From Whitmania pigra (taxonomy: Eukaryota; Annelida; Clitellata; Hirudinida; Haemopidae), in contig JAJTWR010000044.1 of assembly GCA_021613335.1 (NCBI GenBank), positions 597,001 to 661,000 on the forward strand: 64,000 bases of DNA. Direction: 5' to 3'. Below the pieces are notes generated by a model. That model was given only the letters and a program-made list of their open reading frames with translations, searched no databases and was not told the DNA's origin. Positions 39,844 through 52,750 of the stretch are shown here, piece by piece. The position numbers and the translations under genes were made by a program. Within the stretch, counting starts at the first letter, position 1. Each line of letters starts with the position of its first letter.

Positions 39844-42040
39844 ATGCTCAGCACTTCGTCGTCGTCTTCATTGTTCGTGCTCCTAGTTGCGATGGTCGTT
39901 TTCTTTCCAATGTACTTCTGTCAGCCACTTTACGAAGGAGAACAGACAGCTCTGGATGGTGATTCGTCAGAAATCGTTAGTTTTATTTTTATACATAAAA
40001 TCTTTTCATACACAAATTATTTATAAGTCAATCTTTTTATATATTTAAATAATTTCTAAAAGTTGATTAAAATTTAATTATTATGTAGCTGTCAAAACAA
40101 TCAAAAAAGCTTTTTTTGTTAAACTATTAAAATGAAGCTGAAAATGTCGAAATTCAACTGCTTAACCACAACTCAACCTTACTCCTTAAATTGCTCACAT
40201 TGTTGTTGGTGCGAAAATGAAAGAGCAATCAAAATGCATAAAGATTGTAATAAAATATAATATAAAATCTATGAAGAATATAATAGAATATATGATAATT
40301 ACAAAAAATAAATGTACGAAAAGAGTATAATAATAAACATTATAAAAGGAAATGGAGGAAATAATGCAAAATAACTTATTATTAGTCTGGTTATTAAATT
40401 TTACTTTTGTTAGAGGTAAGATTTCGAAGATGAAATAAAATCAAATAAAAAGCTTTTTTTTTTAACAACTTTCACAATTAATCTCAAAATCACAAGAAAT
40501 AATTTTAAGTCAAAAGTTCTTGTACTATTAGGGCATTTTGTTTTATTAGTTAAAAACTGATATTTAGTGAATTAATGCGTTTGTATTTTCTTATTTTTGA
40601 TCTTTTTTGTCAGAAATACTTGAAGTTTCAGTAAAATATTTGAAATGAACGCCAAACAACGTTTTATTACTTTATTATTAATTCTACAACCTTTACTTAA
40701 TTTAATATTTTTTCTACAGCGTTTAATTATTTTATTAGTAATTCTACAACGTCGAATGCATTGAAATGAAAATTCTTCCTAATCCTTTTACCCAAAGCAT
40801 TTAAATAATAATAAATTTAAAATATTATTGAAAAACTTATTAATTATTTTTTAATAACTATTAACTTTTGAATAAAATAACAATTAATTAGTTTTAAACA
40901 ATCACAATTAGTTATTTAAGCATATTGAAAGGAATCTTGTTATTTTTTGCAAACATATTCAAAAGTTATGGAACAACCAGATTTTGAAATTAGATTCACA
41001 AACGTGTAATTTCAATATCTTGAAAATAATTTTTAGAAATTAGGCGTTTTATATCATACATTTATTATTATAATTATTCATGAATGATTTAATTCTAATT
41101 ATTTTTTGTATTATATTTGATAGACTCTTATAATACATGATGTATATTAGGATGGCCTTGGTAAGTGATAAATTTATTGATATAATTATTTTAATTAAAC
41201 TTTATAAAAATTTGTCAGAGGAATTGTGTTCCTCGAAAAATATTTGTTTGAAAAAGAATTAAAATGAAATGATAAAAATATATTTAGCAAATAATATCTG
41301 TTAAACACTTAAATGCATAAAGATTATTTTAAAGCATCAATGTAATCCTCTTTTAAAAACACGCGCTCCCAGACGATCAAAAGATTAAAGTTATGGCAGT
41401 CAAAATGAATAAAAACGTTCGATACAATTAAAAAAGGTAGAAATAAATCTACCTGGCCTTGTAATCCACGTAAATCCAATTACGCGAAGTGGAAAATGCA
41501 TTTCCAGGAGTGGATGCCAAAGTGGAACATTCACTCAATCAACTGGAATATCCTCCAATTAACTGGAATCCTCTCCAATCATCGAACACTTCACACCAAT
41601 TGGAGAATCATCAGCGACTCGATTCTAACTTCTCACAATTTCAAGAATATTTTGGCCTTCCGTTCACTCTTAATTTTCTTTTTTGACCTTTCATACTGTT
41701 TCAAATGATCGTTATTGTTGTTATGATATATCGCCATAGTTCCTAATACCGCCAATTGATTATTATTTGTTTTATTATTGAATATTTAATGGTTACGTTT
41801 CTTTAATTCATAATTAACATTATTAATAAATACTTCTCGATATTTCATACTTGTTATTATTTGCATGAAATGTTACAGTTGGAAATGCTGGTCAAGGAGG
41901 GATTGATCAACAATTTCCTAAAGGAAGCTCTGAAAAAAAGCATAAATTTAAAACAAGGAGAAGCAGAGGCCATCTTGATTCCCGCCAAAAAGAAGAGTAA
42001 TATCAGGAAATGCTTCTTCCATGCGGTTAACTGCTGGTGA
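39844..42040 (+). CDS. Allatostatin-C/somatostatin-like neuropeptide precursor
   Basis: A two-exon gene, 39844-39975 and 41879-42040 (stop 42038-42040), joined in phase 0 by a 1.9 kb intron, giving 97 residues. A signal peptide (LFVLLVAMVVFFPMYFC) begins the chain; the second exon is a helical spacer (LVKEGLINNFLKEALKK...) and ends PAKKKSNIRKCFFHAVNCW. Dibasic cleavage after KKK would release SNIRKCFFHAVNCW. Two Cys spaced by six residues (C-x6-C) and an aromatic C-terminus match allatostatin C (C-Y-F-N-P-I-S-C-F). There is no C-terminal Gly for amidation, also as in AstC. The Trp in last place is unusual. Function is inferred from family; physiology is not determined. Confidence 0.7.
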
Positions 42041-42130
42041 ACCTTAAGACTATTTAAAGCTTCTCATTGAACTATTTTATTTCTTCGACTTTCACAAAAA
42101 TAGAACGATTTGAAAGTTTTATTTGAAAGA

Positions 42131-42136
42131 TTTATT
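42131..42136 (-). terminator. Poly(A) signal of CLC gene
   Basis: TTTATT on the plus strand, i.e. AATAAA on the minus strand, 45 bases past the CLC stop at 42181. It lies a few bases from the opposing signal of the AstC-like gene. Confidence 0.55.
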
Positions 42137-42142
42137 TTTGTC

Positions 42143-42148
42143 AATAAA
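42143..42148 (+). terminator. Poly(A) signal of AstC-like gene
   Basis: AATAAA 102 bases after the stop at 42040. Confidence 0.65.
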
Positions 42149-42180
42149 ATGTTAATATGACAAGTGAAACCGTTCCTAGG

Positions 42181-43594
42181 TCACTCATCCGTGGATTTCC
42201 TGCAACATCCCATGCATGATTTAATATTTTTCTTTGCTTCGTTTCTGCTTTCAATCTCAGCCTGAATTGTTTGTCTCACCTGTTTAAAAGGGGAATTTCA
42301 TAATAAATGCATCAATAGTTTTGAAAGTATTCATTAATAATTTGTATTTATTAATAATTTGTACAAACCTCGCTCAAAGAGATGATCCCTTTCACTTTTC
42401 CTGTCTTCGTGACGAAGGCGTGGTGAAGATTTAAGAGTGAAAAGAAATTATGAACCTGCGATGAATAAATGTTAATTTAACATTTATTAAAAGTAAGATA
42501 ATTACAATCATTTAATTTTAATTTTAAATAATCTCTCGTCACCTTGTGTAGAGGAGTTTCGCAAGGAATCTGAAAAGGTGCAGAATCGTAAGGACAATTC
42601 TGAAAGTCGATCGGCTGCATGAGTTCATAGGATCTCCACTCAAGATCCTAAAATGAAAACCTGGAACTTTCAAAAAAGTTCTGCCATCTTGGATTTACAA
42701 GATCATTCTATCGGCTCTAAGCGCTTCATAAATGTCTAAACGATCCGACATTCATTTCGTAAAATGAGAGCATTTATTTAAAACATTTACTCACCGTAAG
42801 CGTCAAGTTTCCATTTTGATCAACCTCGTCCTCCCTTTGCAGTTTCTCCAATTTTTTGGCGTAAAATTCAATTTTATTCTGAAGGCTGAGTTGGTCGCCA
42901 ACTACCTGCTTCAGCACCGACCTTTCTATTGACCCGAGCAGCATCATGTTTTCTAAAGTATATAATATAAAGTATATATATAATGTAAGGTATATAAATA
43001 ATATAAAGTATATATATAATATAAAGGATTTTTATAACATAAAGTATATATAATATAAAGTACATATATAAAGTAATTTCAAAAGAACTGTTCAAATGTC
43101 CAAAGCTGAATATCGCACATCAGTCGTTTCAGTCGGAAGCTTAAATTTTAAAACTCACTTTCAGAATCGACGATTGGAAATGATTTGAAGTTGTTTTGGA
43201 TCAGAAGTTCAGCTGCCTCCCCGTAGGTACTTCCTCTCGTCAGAAACTTCAATTTCCTTTCCATGATGTCCTCCGCTGTGATTGAATTGTCTCTGCATAA
43301 GAATGCAATTTAAAGATTACAATTTACGGAATACAATTTTTAAACTGTAATTTAAGCGGCTCAAAATTTCAAATTATTATTCCATTTCAACCTCTGGAAG
43401 ATCTTGATTGGTAGGAAGGGAAGCTTTTTGATCTCGATGATGACGTCATAAACGGACGGGGTGAGTTTGCGACTCACGGCATTTGCCACCATCACGGCCA
43501 CCTTTAATGAAGAATACAATTAATCTTATTAAATGATGAAAAACGTAAATAAATAGTAATTATATTAGTTAAATGATTGTTATTATTATTATTA

Positions 43595-43645
<51 letters not shown>

Positions 43646-46600
43646 ATTATTATTATTATTATAATTAAGTCAATACAATTGATAAAGCCAAAACGAACGA
43701 GTGCGGGAAGTATGTAGCCCATCTGCCCCGTCAACTCCACTGCTATGACAACGGGGGAAAATGTGTGAGTCACCGCCCCTGTGAAAGCCACTGACCCTAC
43801 GAGTGCGTAACCCCCTGGGATGACCGAGTGGCCCCTGATTCCCCCAGGAAACATTATATTCATCGTTTCTCCGAACAAACGACCTAATCCCGACCCTTGT
43901 AAATGATTATAAATTAATGATATAATTAATTTTATGTTTATTATTGCACTTAATAATGATGCCAATAATATAAATATTACTATAATTAGTAATGCAATTT
44001 ATTTTTGGTCTGAAATGTTGGCATTTAGTTAAAAAATAAACATTGTTGAACTTTACCGATGGCAAAAGCAGGAAAGATCAATCCACAAGGAAATGGAACA
44101 GTGGTCGATAAGGCGCACATCCAGAGCTGAATGGATGGATTAACAAGAACGTATAATGCAAAAATAACAACATCAACAACAAGAACAATAATTTAGAATT
44201 AATAATTAATTAAAAAATAATAAATAATAGTAATAAAAATAATCAATGTAATATGTTGTACTATAAAATATAACAAATTTATTTATTTTATTTATTTATT
44301 TGATTAAAGTCCGTTGCATAACTAGGATGATTTGGACTTTATAACAAATTTATAACAATATTTGTATTATATAATAATCATTTATCAGTTGTTTTATTTG
44401 TGTTGAGCCGAATAAAAACGATAATTTATTCTACTAATATGTAATGAATAACAAGCAATATAGTTTCACCCTCATAATGCAGAACAGGAAGGTGCTAAGA
44501 AAGACTGATTGGGCGGGAGACTGCCACCTGGCGAGTATTTGTTGCTGTTCAATGTTCAGGTGCGAATGGTTGGAACCACTCCAGGTGAAGTTGCTCAAGA
44601 GTTCATTCAGAGCTTCAAGGTTTGAAAGCTTGGAAGAAATTTTCCATTTGATTTAGTTTTTTAATAAAAGAATTCAATTTAAAACGAAAGAATTAATTTA
44701 TTTCAATTGAATGACATGACTTTTAAGAGTAACAATAATTATAAATAAATTTGATTATTCTTATTGCAACTCACCATTCCAGAACTGAACTGCCCCAGCC
44801 AGGGTGGAAACATAAACATTCCAACCAGCAAAGCCACCAAACATGGATAAATAAACCTGCTGATGAGGGATGGAAGTGGTTTCAAGTGGACGTTTTGAAA
44901 TTATTTTGAATAATTATTATTTTAAAATATTTTGAATCGTTTAATTCATTTCGTTATTACTTTTATTGCCATTGTTATTATTTGAATAGGTTATTTGATA
45001 TATATTTATGAATTTAGCAAGTCAAAGAAAATAATAATTGCTTTGGATTGAAATATTTACTTGAAGCTGAAGAATTTGTTTATGAATTTGTTGTTTCTGA
45101 TGATTTCAACGACGTTCTTGTGGATGATGATGAAGCATGCACCCAATAGACCAGCCATGATTCTGATGACATTAGTTTAGATTAAATAGTAATTAGATTT
45201 AATTAAATACTAATTTTTTTGTTTAAATTTAAATTAAGTTGCATTAAATATCAATTAGGTTGAATAATGATTAAATGCAGTGCTCCACCGACTTGTCATA
45301 ATTAATTTAATTAATTATTAATGTTTCTTTCGAAATTATTTTGAATATTAACCGACTGACCCGAGCACTAAGAATGCAGCAAATTCCAGCAAATCAAAGG
45401 ATTTGTCCTGTGGAAGATAAGTCTCCCTCAAAGCGTTCATTTTTTCTGTTGCATCGAATTGAGAGAATTGAATAATCATTGTTATAAAAATAATTACATA
45501 ATAACATGTTAAAACATTTTATCAGCTAATGATTAAATAAATATTTAAATAAAAACAATATTTATGTTAAAATAATTTGTCAGCTAACTAATCGTTAACT
45601 AATTAATTAATGTAATAAAAGCAACAAAATAATATATCAGTTAGTACTACTTGCCTCCCTCACTGAACAGTGTGGCCACAAGTCTGTACATGAGACTTCC
45701 GACAGCTGAGGCGTAGAAACTCCTCCAATAATTCTTCACTGCAAAGTTCACCGACGTACTTTCCAAACTGTACAGAAGAGCTGAAGTACAATCAATTAAG
45801 TACAACTATGCATGAAGTACAATGTTGTCATGTATAGTAATGAGACGCAATGTCATTGTGATTTGATAACTAAGAAATTACAGACAGCAACTTAACGATG
45901 ATGAACATTATGCTGATCTCATAACGATTCCTAGGCTTTAATCTTATAATAGACTAATTTAATAATGACATAAGTAGCCAATGCTCGTCTGTCGAAATGT
46001 GTTATGTACGTGTGTTCTTGTGCGTGTGTGCCAACCTCCCACGGGTGCAGCGAATGTGCAGGATAATCCAACGGCACTTCCAGGCAACAGGATGTCTCCC
46101 AAACGTGATTCGTGGTTCTGAGAATGTTTTAAGAACTTACAATTATGAATTCACTTTGTTGTAGGATGGAAATAATTAATAAAAAAATTATCATTAACTC
46201 GTCAAGTATAATTTTACATAAATAAAAAGAAGTAAATTTTCATATGTAACAATCATCATCATCATCATCATCTCAAACCTCCAAATAGCTGCTGAACGAC
46301 GGTAGGATCCTGGAGATCAAGGCGGCCACAATAATTCCGATGTGCACGAAAGAACCCTTAAATTATTAATTACCGGTTAATCAAATTAAAATATCATTGC
46401 GTATTTTTATTAGACTAAATAAATGTCATAGTCACATAAATAAATAAATAATTTTTTATAGTTAAAAATACCTCTTTTCCAACTGGAAGTCCGGAGCCAA
46501 GCGCAGCAACGAGGCCAACGATTTTGGCCACGAGAGTCCTTAGGGTCAGGTACTCCTTCATGACCACGCCCCTCAACATGGTCTTTACCTCGGGTATTCC

Positions 46601-47581
46601 AGACCCTATTCAGTGTCCATGAAATTAATGCATTAATATGTAAGTTATTATTTTAAAAATTTAAATTAATTTAAATTTAAAAAAATGTTTGATACAAAAC
46701 CAAGTTATTATTATTTAAATAACAAGTTATTATTTTAAAATAGAAATTAATTTAAATTAAAATAAAATGTTTTAATTAAAAAAAAAGAGTAATTCGCCTA
46801 AATGTTCACTAATTATAATAAGTTAATTACTTCATTAACCAACCAATAGCGGTAGGAGAAATAATATGGGTTAGACCGGTTGCAAAGCAGGTGAACACGA
46901 CGAAGAACGTCAACCAGGTGATCGACTGAAGGGCGGGAACGAAACGAAGAGAATGGAGTAGTGATGATTGAGCTGCAATAAACAAATGATCATTTGCATA
47001 ACATAATCTGTAATTAAATGCAATTAATAAATTATGCCTGACCTCTGTAGCACTTGAAGATGACGATGTCGGTAGCGAAACTGATGCTGGCAACGGAAAT
47101 TCCAAGGAAAGTGAGGAACAGAAGATCGTTGATTTTCCTTCCATATTCCGTTTGACTGAAGCTTATCCATCGTCCTACATAATATTAATTGTTATAAAAA
47201 TAATTCAAATAGAAGGTCAAGGTCGAGAAAAAATGTGCTTCGCATACTTTTGATGTAATTAAAAGGCTGGCATTCTAAAAATTATGCTTTACAGCTTAAT
47301 TTAATAATAAGTTTCCGGGGACTGTTAATATCATCACGTTTCACGCAGCATCAAATGACATTTATAACGTGGTGTCGGAGTTAAATCTCAAGTTCTCAAA
47401 AGTATGTTAATGCTTTAAACAAACTGTTGACTGCTTGGCAGTGCTGATAAAATTTGGATTCCTTTGAAGCTTCGCTAATGACTTTCTTCAACTGAGTTTT
47501 CTTTCGTTTCTCTTCTCTCACTCTTCTAGCCTCTTCCTGGGCAAACTTGCTCAGAGGGGCATAACTATGTTGTCCGTACAG
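42181..47581 (-). CDS. CLC chloride channel, ClC-1/ClC-2-like (first exon not found)
   Basis: Voltage-gated chloride channel. Eighteen exons on the minus strand, from high to low: 47425-47581, 47043-47174, 46844-46972, 46472-46605, 46279-46356, 46036-46117, 45655-45780, 45361-45445, 45061-45162, 44775-44856, 44057-44126, 43699-43895, 43392-43501, 43159-43292, 42795-42952, 42543-42647, 42369-42455, 42181-42279. Phases agree throughout. [13 protein letters not shown] and GLPVGKE keep the filter Ser and gating Glu. The C-terminus has two CBS domains ([35 protein letters not shown]), stop at 42181. Two signature motifs are altered (GKEGS; GLIFP). LVFALLYSLE... and KNYWRSFYA match the ClC-2 group. 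The cytoplasmic N-terminus [15 protein letters not shown] matches ClC-1/2. The initiator exon lies upstream of 47581 and was not placed. Confidence 0.92.
43577..43672 (+). repeat. (ATT)n microsatellite in CLC intron
   Basis: About 95 bases of att units between two CLC exons (43501/43699). Poly-Asn readings on the minus strand are intronic. Confidence 0.93.
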
Positions 47582-48513
47582 CTGAAGGAAATAATATAAA
47601 CAGTTTGTTAACCGATTTAAAAATAATCACTTAACCAGAACATTTATTTATTGGTACTTGGATTGTACTTTAGACGTTTGTACATAAACTTCTACCGGCT
47701 GTCTTTATGTTAGCAGCTCTAGGCGTCGGAGGACTAATTTTAGAGTTTAAAGAGGCAATTAGATTGACAGCATGTTGAAGTCGTAAATACCGAGATACAA
47801 ATTCTTAACAGGACCATCCATTCTTATCGCTTGTCACTGTTATCATATCGCCCAGCAATTGCCATACTGCCATTCCCTGGCTGCCCTGCCGAGACGAAAG
47901 GCCACCTTTTCGACAGCATTCACGTGGGTACTTCACAGCAAAAAGAATTTATTTGCAAAGCCCTTCCAAATACCACACTAGAAGAAATTCATAACGCCAA
48001 TGTTCTTCAAAGAATGTTCATGAAAAACGAAAGCACAAAAAGAAAGTAGACGAAAGAAGGAACTCACCAATGTTTCATGGTATCTCGAATCTTTTCCCCT
48101 CCAACTCTGCTTATTATCAGAGAATTGCTCAGAAACAAACTCCATAATCAGCACGCAACCCGAACGCAATTCGACCAATCTAAAGGTTTTATAAGCGATA
48201 CCCGGCATTGCAAACTATTAAATTGCATCGGATTCGGATCTCACCGGTACGCTCTAGTCCGGCGCTCAGTCCTTTACAAATGGATTTCTTTACAAAATTA
48301 TAATCCCACCAAACATTAACGACGGAACTCGAGATAAATAACCCCGCGACTGTAAAAACTATCCAATTTCAAGAGATTTCCATGAAATAATAAATAAGCA
48401 TGCAAGAATTTACATCACAACGTAGTGTCAAAGATGCAAGTTTATCTTTGAAGAAAAAACATTACGATATAGTTTCAAATCCGATGAAACAATTGAAGCT
48501 TTAAATTGAAGAG
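47582..48513. other. Region between CLC and DIS3L2
   Basis: Must hold the first exon and promoter of the CLC gene and the 3' UTR of DIS3L2. A 72-codon frame at 47831 (plus) shows no family features. An ATG-led frame at 47821 on the minus strand (MDGPVKN...) does not join the next CLC exon in phase. Confidence 0.35.
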
Positions 48514-51500
48514 TTAACTTTCATGAGGGTGCTTTAGGTCCATCTGAAAACAATAAACAAAATAATCAACAAACATCATTTTAGCATAATTATAATTTCT
48601 AAAGTGGGCTTACATTCCACTTGAAAACTTCAGTTGAGGCAGAAAGTGTGCATCTGACTTTTGTGAAGACCTTGATCTTTTGTTCCACTGGTTCGAGGCA
48701 AGTTTCAGTCGGCTTCCAAGTGATGGTCATACTGGGTTTCTTCTGCTTCTCGAATGAAAATCTCTCCAAGGACAATTTCTCGCAATAAACCCTTCTCGTG
48801 GCACCGACTTTGGGTATGTACACGTCGAACGAGTGATCCAAAACAGCGATCACCATCCCTTCCTCCTCCAATGGACCACATTTCTGGATGAAAATGGAAA
48901 GGTACAACTCCAGGCTTTTATCCCCTGCACATTTTGCATTCATTTTTTTATCGTTTGAATGTTGGCATTGTTTCTCGAGCGAATGAGTGTCGAATTTAAT
49001 CTCGGTCATATAATCTGGAAGTTCCAGCGCCCGAGCAAGCTGCCTGTGCACGATGATGTCGGGATACCTACGAATGGGAGAGGTGAAGTGGGTGTAGAGG
49101 GGAACGTTGAGGGCGTAATGGCGCCAATCTTCGCTGTTCGAAATTGTCCCCGACGAGAAATACTGAGCTTGTTGCATACTCTTCGAGCAGAGCGAAACCA
49201 GCAGCGGCAATTTCTCGACATCTTTCTCGCTCAATTGGTTCAAACTCTTTTGCAGGGACCCCGCATCGGTCGGATCGATGACGATGTCGTAATTGGCGCA
49301 AAAAGCCACAAATTCTTCCAGCACTTTCATCTGAGGAGACGGATGTCTTCTCAGAAGTGCTGTGCTCGGATGGGATTTGTAAATCCTGTGAGCGACTGCC
49401 ATGTTTGCGAGCAACATAAATTCTTCGATGAGGCTCATGCTTTCCAACTGTTGGTAAACGGACCAGCCCAGCGGAAGGCACGATTCAGGATCCAAAGTGA
49501 AGCTCACCTTGGCCTGGTCGAGTCTCAGAGTACCGTTGAGTTTCCTCCTGTTTTTCAAATGCTTGGAGAGTTGATACAATTGAAGGACTTTCTCCTTGAC
49601 GACGTTTGATGGTACCTCACCAAAGATCGGTGGAAGTTGATTGGCCTCCCACGTTTTATCTGGCTCGCTGATGAATCCCTGGGCGTGACGATACGAGAGC
49701 TTGACGCGCGAACGAATCACGGTCTTTCCGAACCATTCTTCCAGCACTTCTCCGTCTTCGTTCATCTTCCAGACGACCGAAAATGTCAATCTGTCCTCTC
49801 CGGGAGTCAAGCTGCAGAGCTGTTCGCAAAGCAGTCTTGGAAGCATGGGAATGACTCTCTGAACGAGATAAACACTCGTCGACCTTTGAGAAGCCATTTT
49901 GTCGAGTTCTGTGTCGGACCTGACGAAGTGACTGACGTCTGCAATGTGAACTCCCACTTCATACAAACCGTCGCCGAGGTACTCGCACGACAAAGCATCG
50001 TCCATGTCTCTGGCGGAATCTGGGTCGATGGTGAAAATGACGTTCCCCCTTAAATCTCTTCTTTTGCCAATCTCTTCGTCGCTAATTTTCCACGGCAATT
50101 CGGATGGCAAACAAGCCAGGACGGCTTCCGAAAAAGGCTCGGCATCCACGCTTTGTTCCGACAGGATGGCCAAGGTTTCGGCGTCGACGGAACCAACCTC
50201 CCCGACGCAAGTTTCCAACTGTCCGAGAGGAAAAAGGCTCTTTTCACTCCAAGTGGTTATTCTCGCAATGAACAGAACGTGCTTGAAGTCGTCCGGTCTT
50301 TCGGAGAAACCGCTCGGACAACAATTCGAGGGGATTTTAATCCTCGGAACTCTGCAATCTCTCGGAGAAAACAAAGCCATCATGTTTTTGTCTGCTTTTA
50401 ACGTTCCTGCCGAGTTCCTGCTGTGTTTCATTTCGGCTATGCCCACCACCTTGCCCGTCCTCATGGGTTGGAACAATTCCTTTATGATCTCGCTGGCAAC
50501 TGAGAGGAAACTGGAGTTTCCATTACTCAAATTCAACTTCTTGAACGAATCCACTATGAGTTGATTGACATTTGATGGAGGGTGACTCAAAAGCTGCTCC
50601 AATGTTGTGAATCTAATATTATGTTAATATATTAAAGCCTTGCTATTTGACTTAAATGAAAGAATAGTTTATGCAAATTAACAGAAAATAATTAACTTGA
50701 CCAAAGATAAATGTAATTTATATCCTCCAAAAGGAAATCATCAGAAGGGAACCATTCCATACCTGGTAGTTTCAGGTTTTGCCAAATGATTTTCGTTTAG
50801 ATGTTCCGATGCTTCTGGACATTTAACGACATTTTTGGAATGTTTGTTACTCTTGTTGTGAGGTGCTTTATTTGTTTCATGCTTTTTTGTACAATTATCC
50901 TCAACATTGTTACTTGCATTTGAACCACTAAATCCAGGGGACTTTGCAGCCACCAAGTTGCTGATGTTATCAACATTTTCATTCAGGGTTTCTATTGGAA
51001 TCTATGTTTTAAATCAGTAACTTGATCAATTTTTCATCAATATGAGCAGTTTTTGCTTACTTTCCATTTGGTTTGAGGAAATATCTTCACATATACCGAA
51101 TCTCCATTTAATGCCCGGTTCCTCATCTTCATTCCTTCAATAAATACATCAGCAGAACCATCCTAAAAGTGTTTAAACGATATATTTAGGAACTCGATGT
51201 AGTGAAATAAAATTCAAACCGGATGAGGAACAAAAGCTTCTTCATAATTCTTCTGATTAATTCTGAGGGCACCCTTGAAGCGAAACATTATTTTAAAATA
51301 AGCAAATATATAATATTTTTATATAAATATAAAAAAAAAATCTTGTTTGCGAGAATTCTCACCAAAATAACATCTCCAGATTCCATATGTTTTTGGACAT
51401 TCTTATTGTCCCAATACCTTTCAAAAACCTAAACAAACATGATTTAGATTCAAATGAAAGCACTTTCAATTTTTAAGTTGGTAATTTAGAAGCAAGCAGC

Positions 51501-52273
51501 TAAATGCATCGTCATTCAAAATATGTTCAATGAAGATTTTCTAAGTCACGTATTTTCATGCAAAAAAACAATATTCACCATTTCTGTTAGTTTATATTTT
51601 ATATCTTGAAAAATCTCAAAAAATAACTGAATGCGAGCTGCAACCAAATAAACTATAAACAACAAAAAAAGATTGCGACTCTTCGCATTTTTAAAATGTA
51701 ACTTAGTTCAAAGAAAATGAATTGCATTATATCTATCATTTATATTTTTATGTAATTTAAGTGGTAAAAGTCAAATAATAATTGGAGCTCATTCAAAGCT
51801 TAAATATAAATACACTAATTTTATTATCTGAAAAATTATTTAGGTATTATTCCAATCCTACTTTTTAAAGGTTAAGCAAATTTGTTAAAAAATGGCATTT
51901 TTTAAAAATAAAAATACTTTGAAAGAACTACAACATTATTAATTGATTTGATTGTTGATTGAATGTCTTTTCTACAAATTAACGTTACGTTATTTCAAAC
52001 AATGGCAATGACGTAAAGCAATGACTTCATTAAAGGCTCAAATCATTAGAGTCTAATGTAAATTATAAGCACAGACGACAAGTCTAGTCGGATTAATTTA
52101 TTGAAATGATTTTAAAAGGTCTTTTCAAAATAAGGATAACACTTTTGGTTTTTAATTCACTTAGATGAAACTTTAGACTTTCTTTTTTATTATGCTTTTT
52201 AAAACATTAATTCATAAATTGATTCACTTACTACGAAAGCCCAAAATGCGCTTTCACGTTTGTAAGAATTCAT
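48514..52273 (-). CDS. DIS3L2: DIS3-like exonuclease 2
   Basis: 3'-5' exoribonuclease that degrades uridylated RNAs (for example pre-let-7). Exons, high to low: 52232-52273 (tentative first exon MNSYKRESAFWAFV), 51363-51428, 51220-51273, 51061-51162, 50763-51001, 48614-50612, 48514-48543 (stop 48514-48516). Phases agree across all. Cold-shock parts: LRINQKNYEEAFVPHP, DVFIEGMKMRNRALNGDSVYVK. The large exon holds the catalytic RNB domain: FTIDPDSARDMDDALS keeps all four Asp; VGVHIADVSHFV, YLVQRVIPMLPRLLCEQLCSL, RLDQAKVSFTLD, ALNVPLYTHFTSPIRRYPDIIVHRQLARAL follow. The last tiny exon was chosen because tggaat/gtaagc is a strong donor and ttttcag precedes MDLKHPHES. Without it, the frame reads on to a stop at 48599. 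Confidence 0.93.
51429..52231 (-). other. DIS3L2 first intron
   Basis: AT-rich intron between the tentative initiator exon and VFERYWDNKN. No other coding feature seen. Confidence 0.35.
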
Positions 52274-52426
52274 TTTAAAAGACATCCATCTCAGATTCAA
52301 CACCGAGATCATATACTTAATTACTGTACCATAAATATTCCTTCTTTCATATTTAGCTTCCGTTATTCTATCATTCCCAGAGGTTTGAAAGCTTATTAAG
52401 TCTATGGCTTTAATTTCTTTGACCTA

Positions 52427-52745
<319 letters not shown>

Positions 52746-52750
52746 ATGTA

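Noticed and set aside
41489..41708. 65- to 70-codon frames in the AstC-like intron
   Set aside because: They overlap in two frames with short internal repeats (ccaattaactggaat). Exons 39844-39975 and 41879-42040 already join in phase.
47790..47821. ATG-led frame MDGPVKN as CLC first exon
   Set aside because: The possible donors leave phase 1 or 2, whereas the next exon needs phase 0.
47831..48049. 72-codon frame between CLC and DIS3L2
   Set aside because: No family features or splice context; could be random.
48959..50564. Long plus-strand frames (216, 138 and 186 codons)
   Set aside because: Antisense shadows of the DIS3L2 RNB exon.
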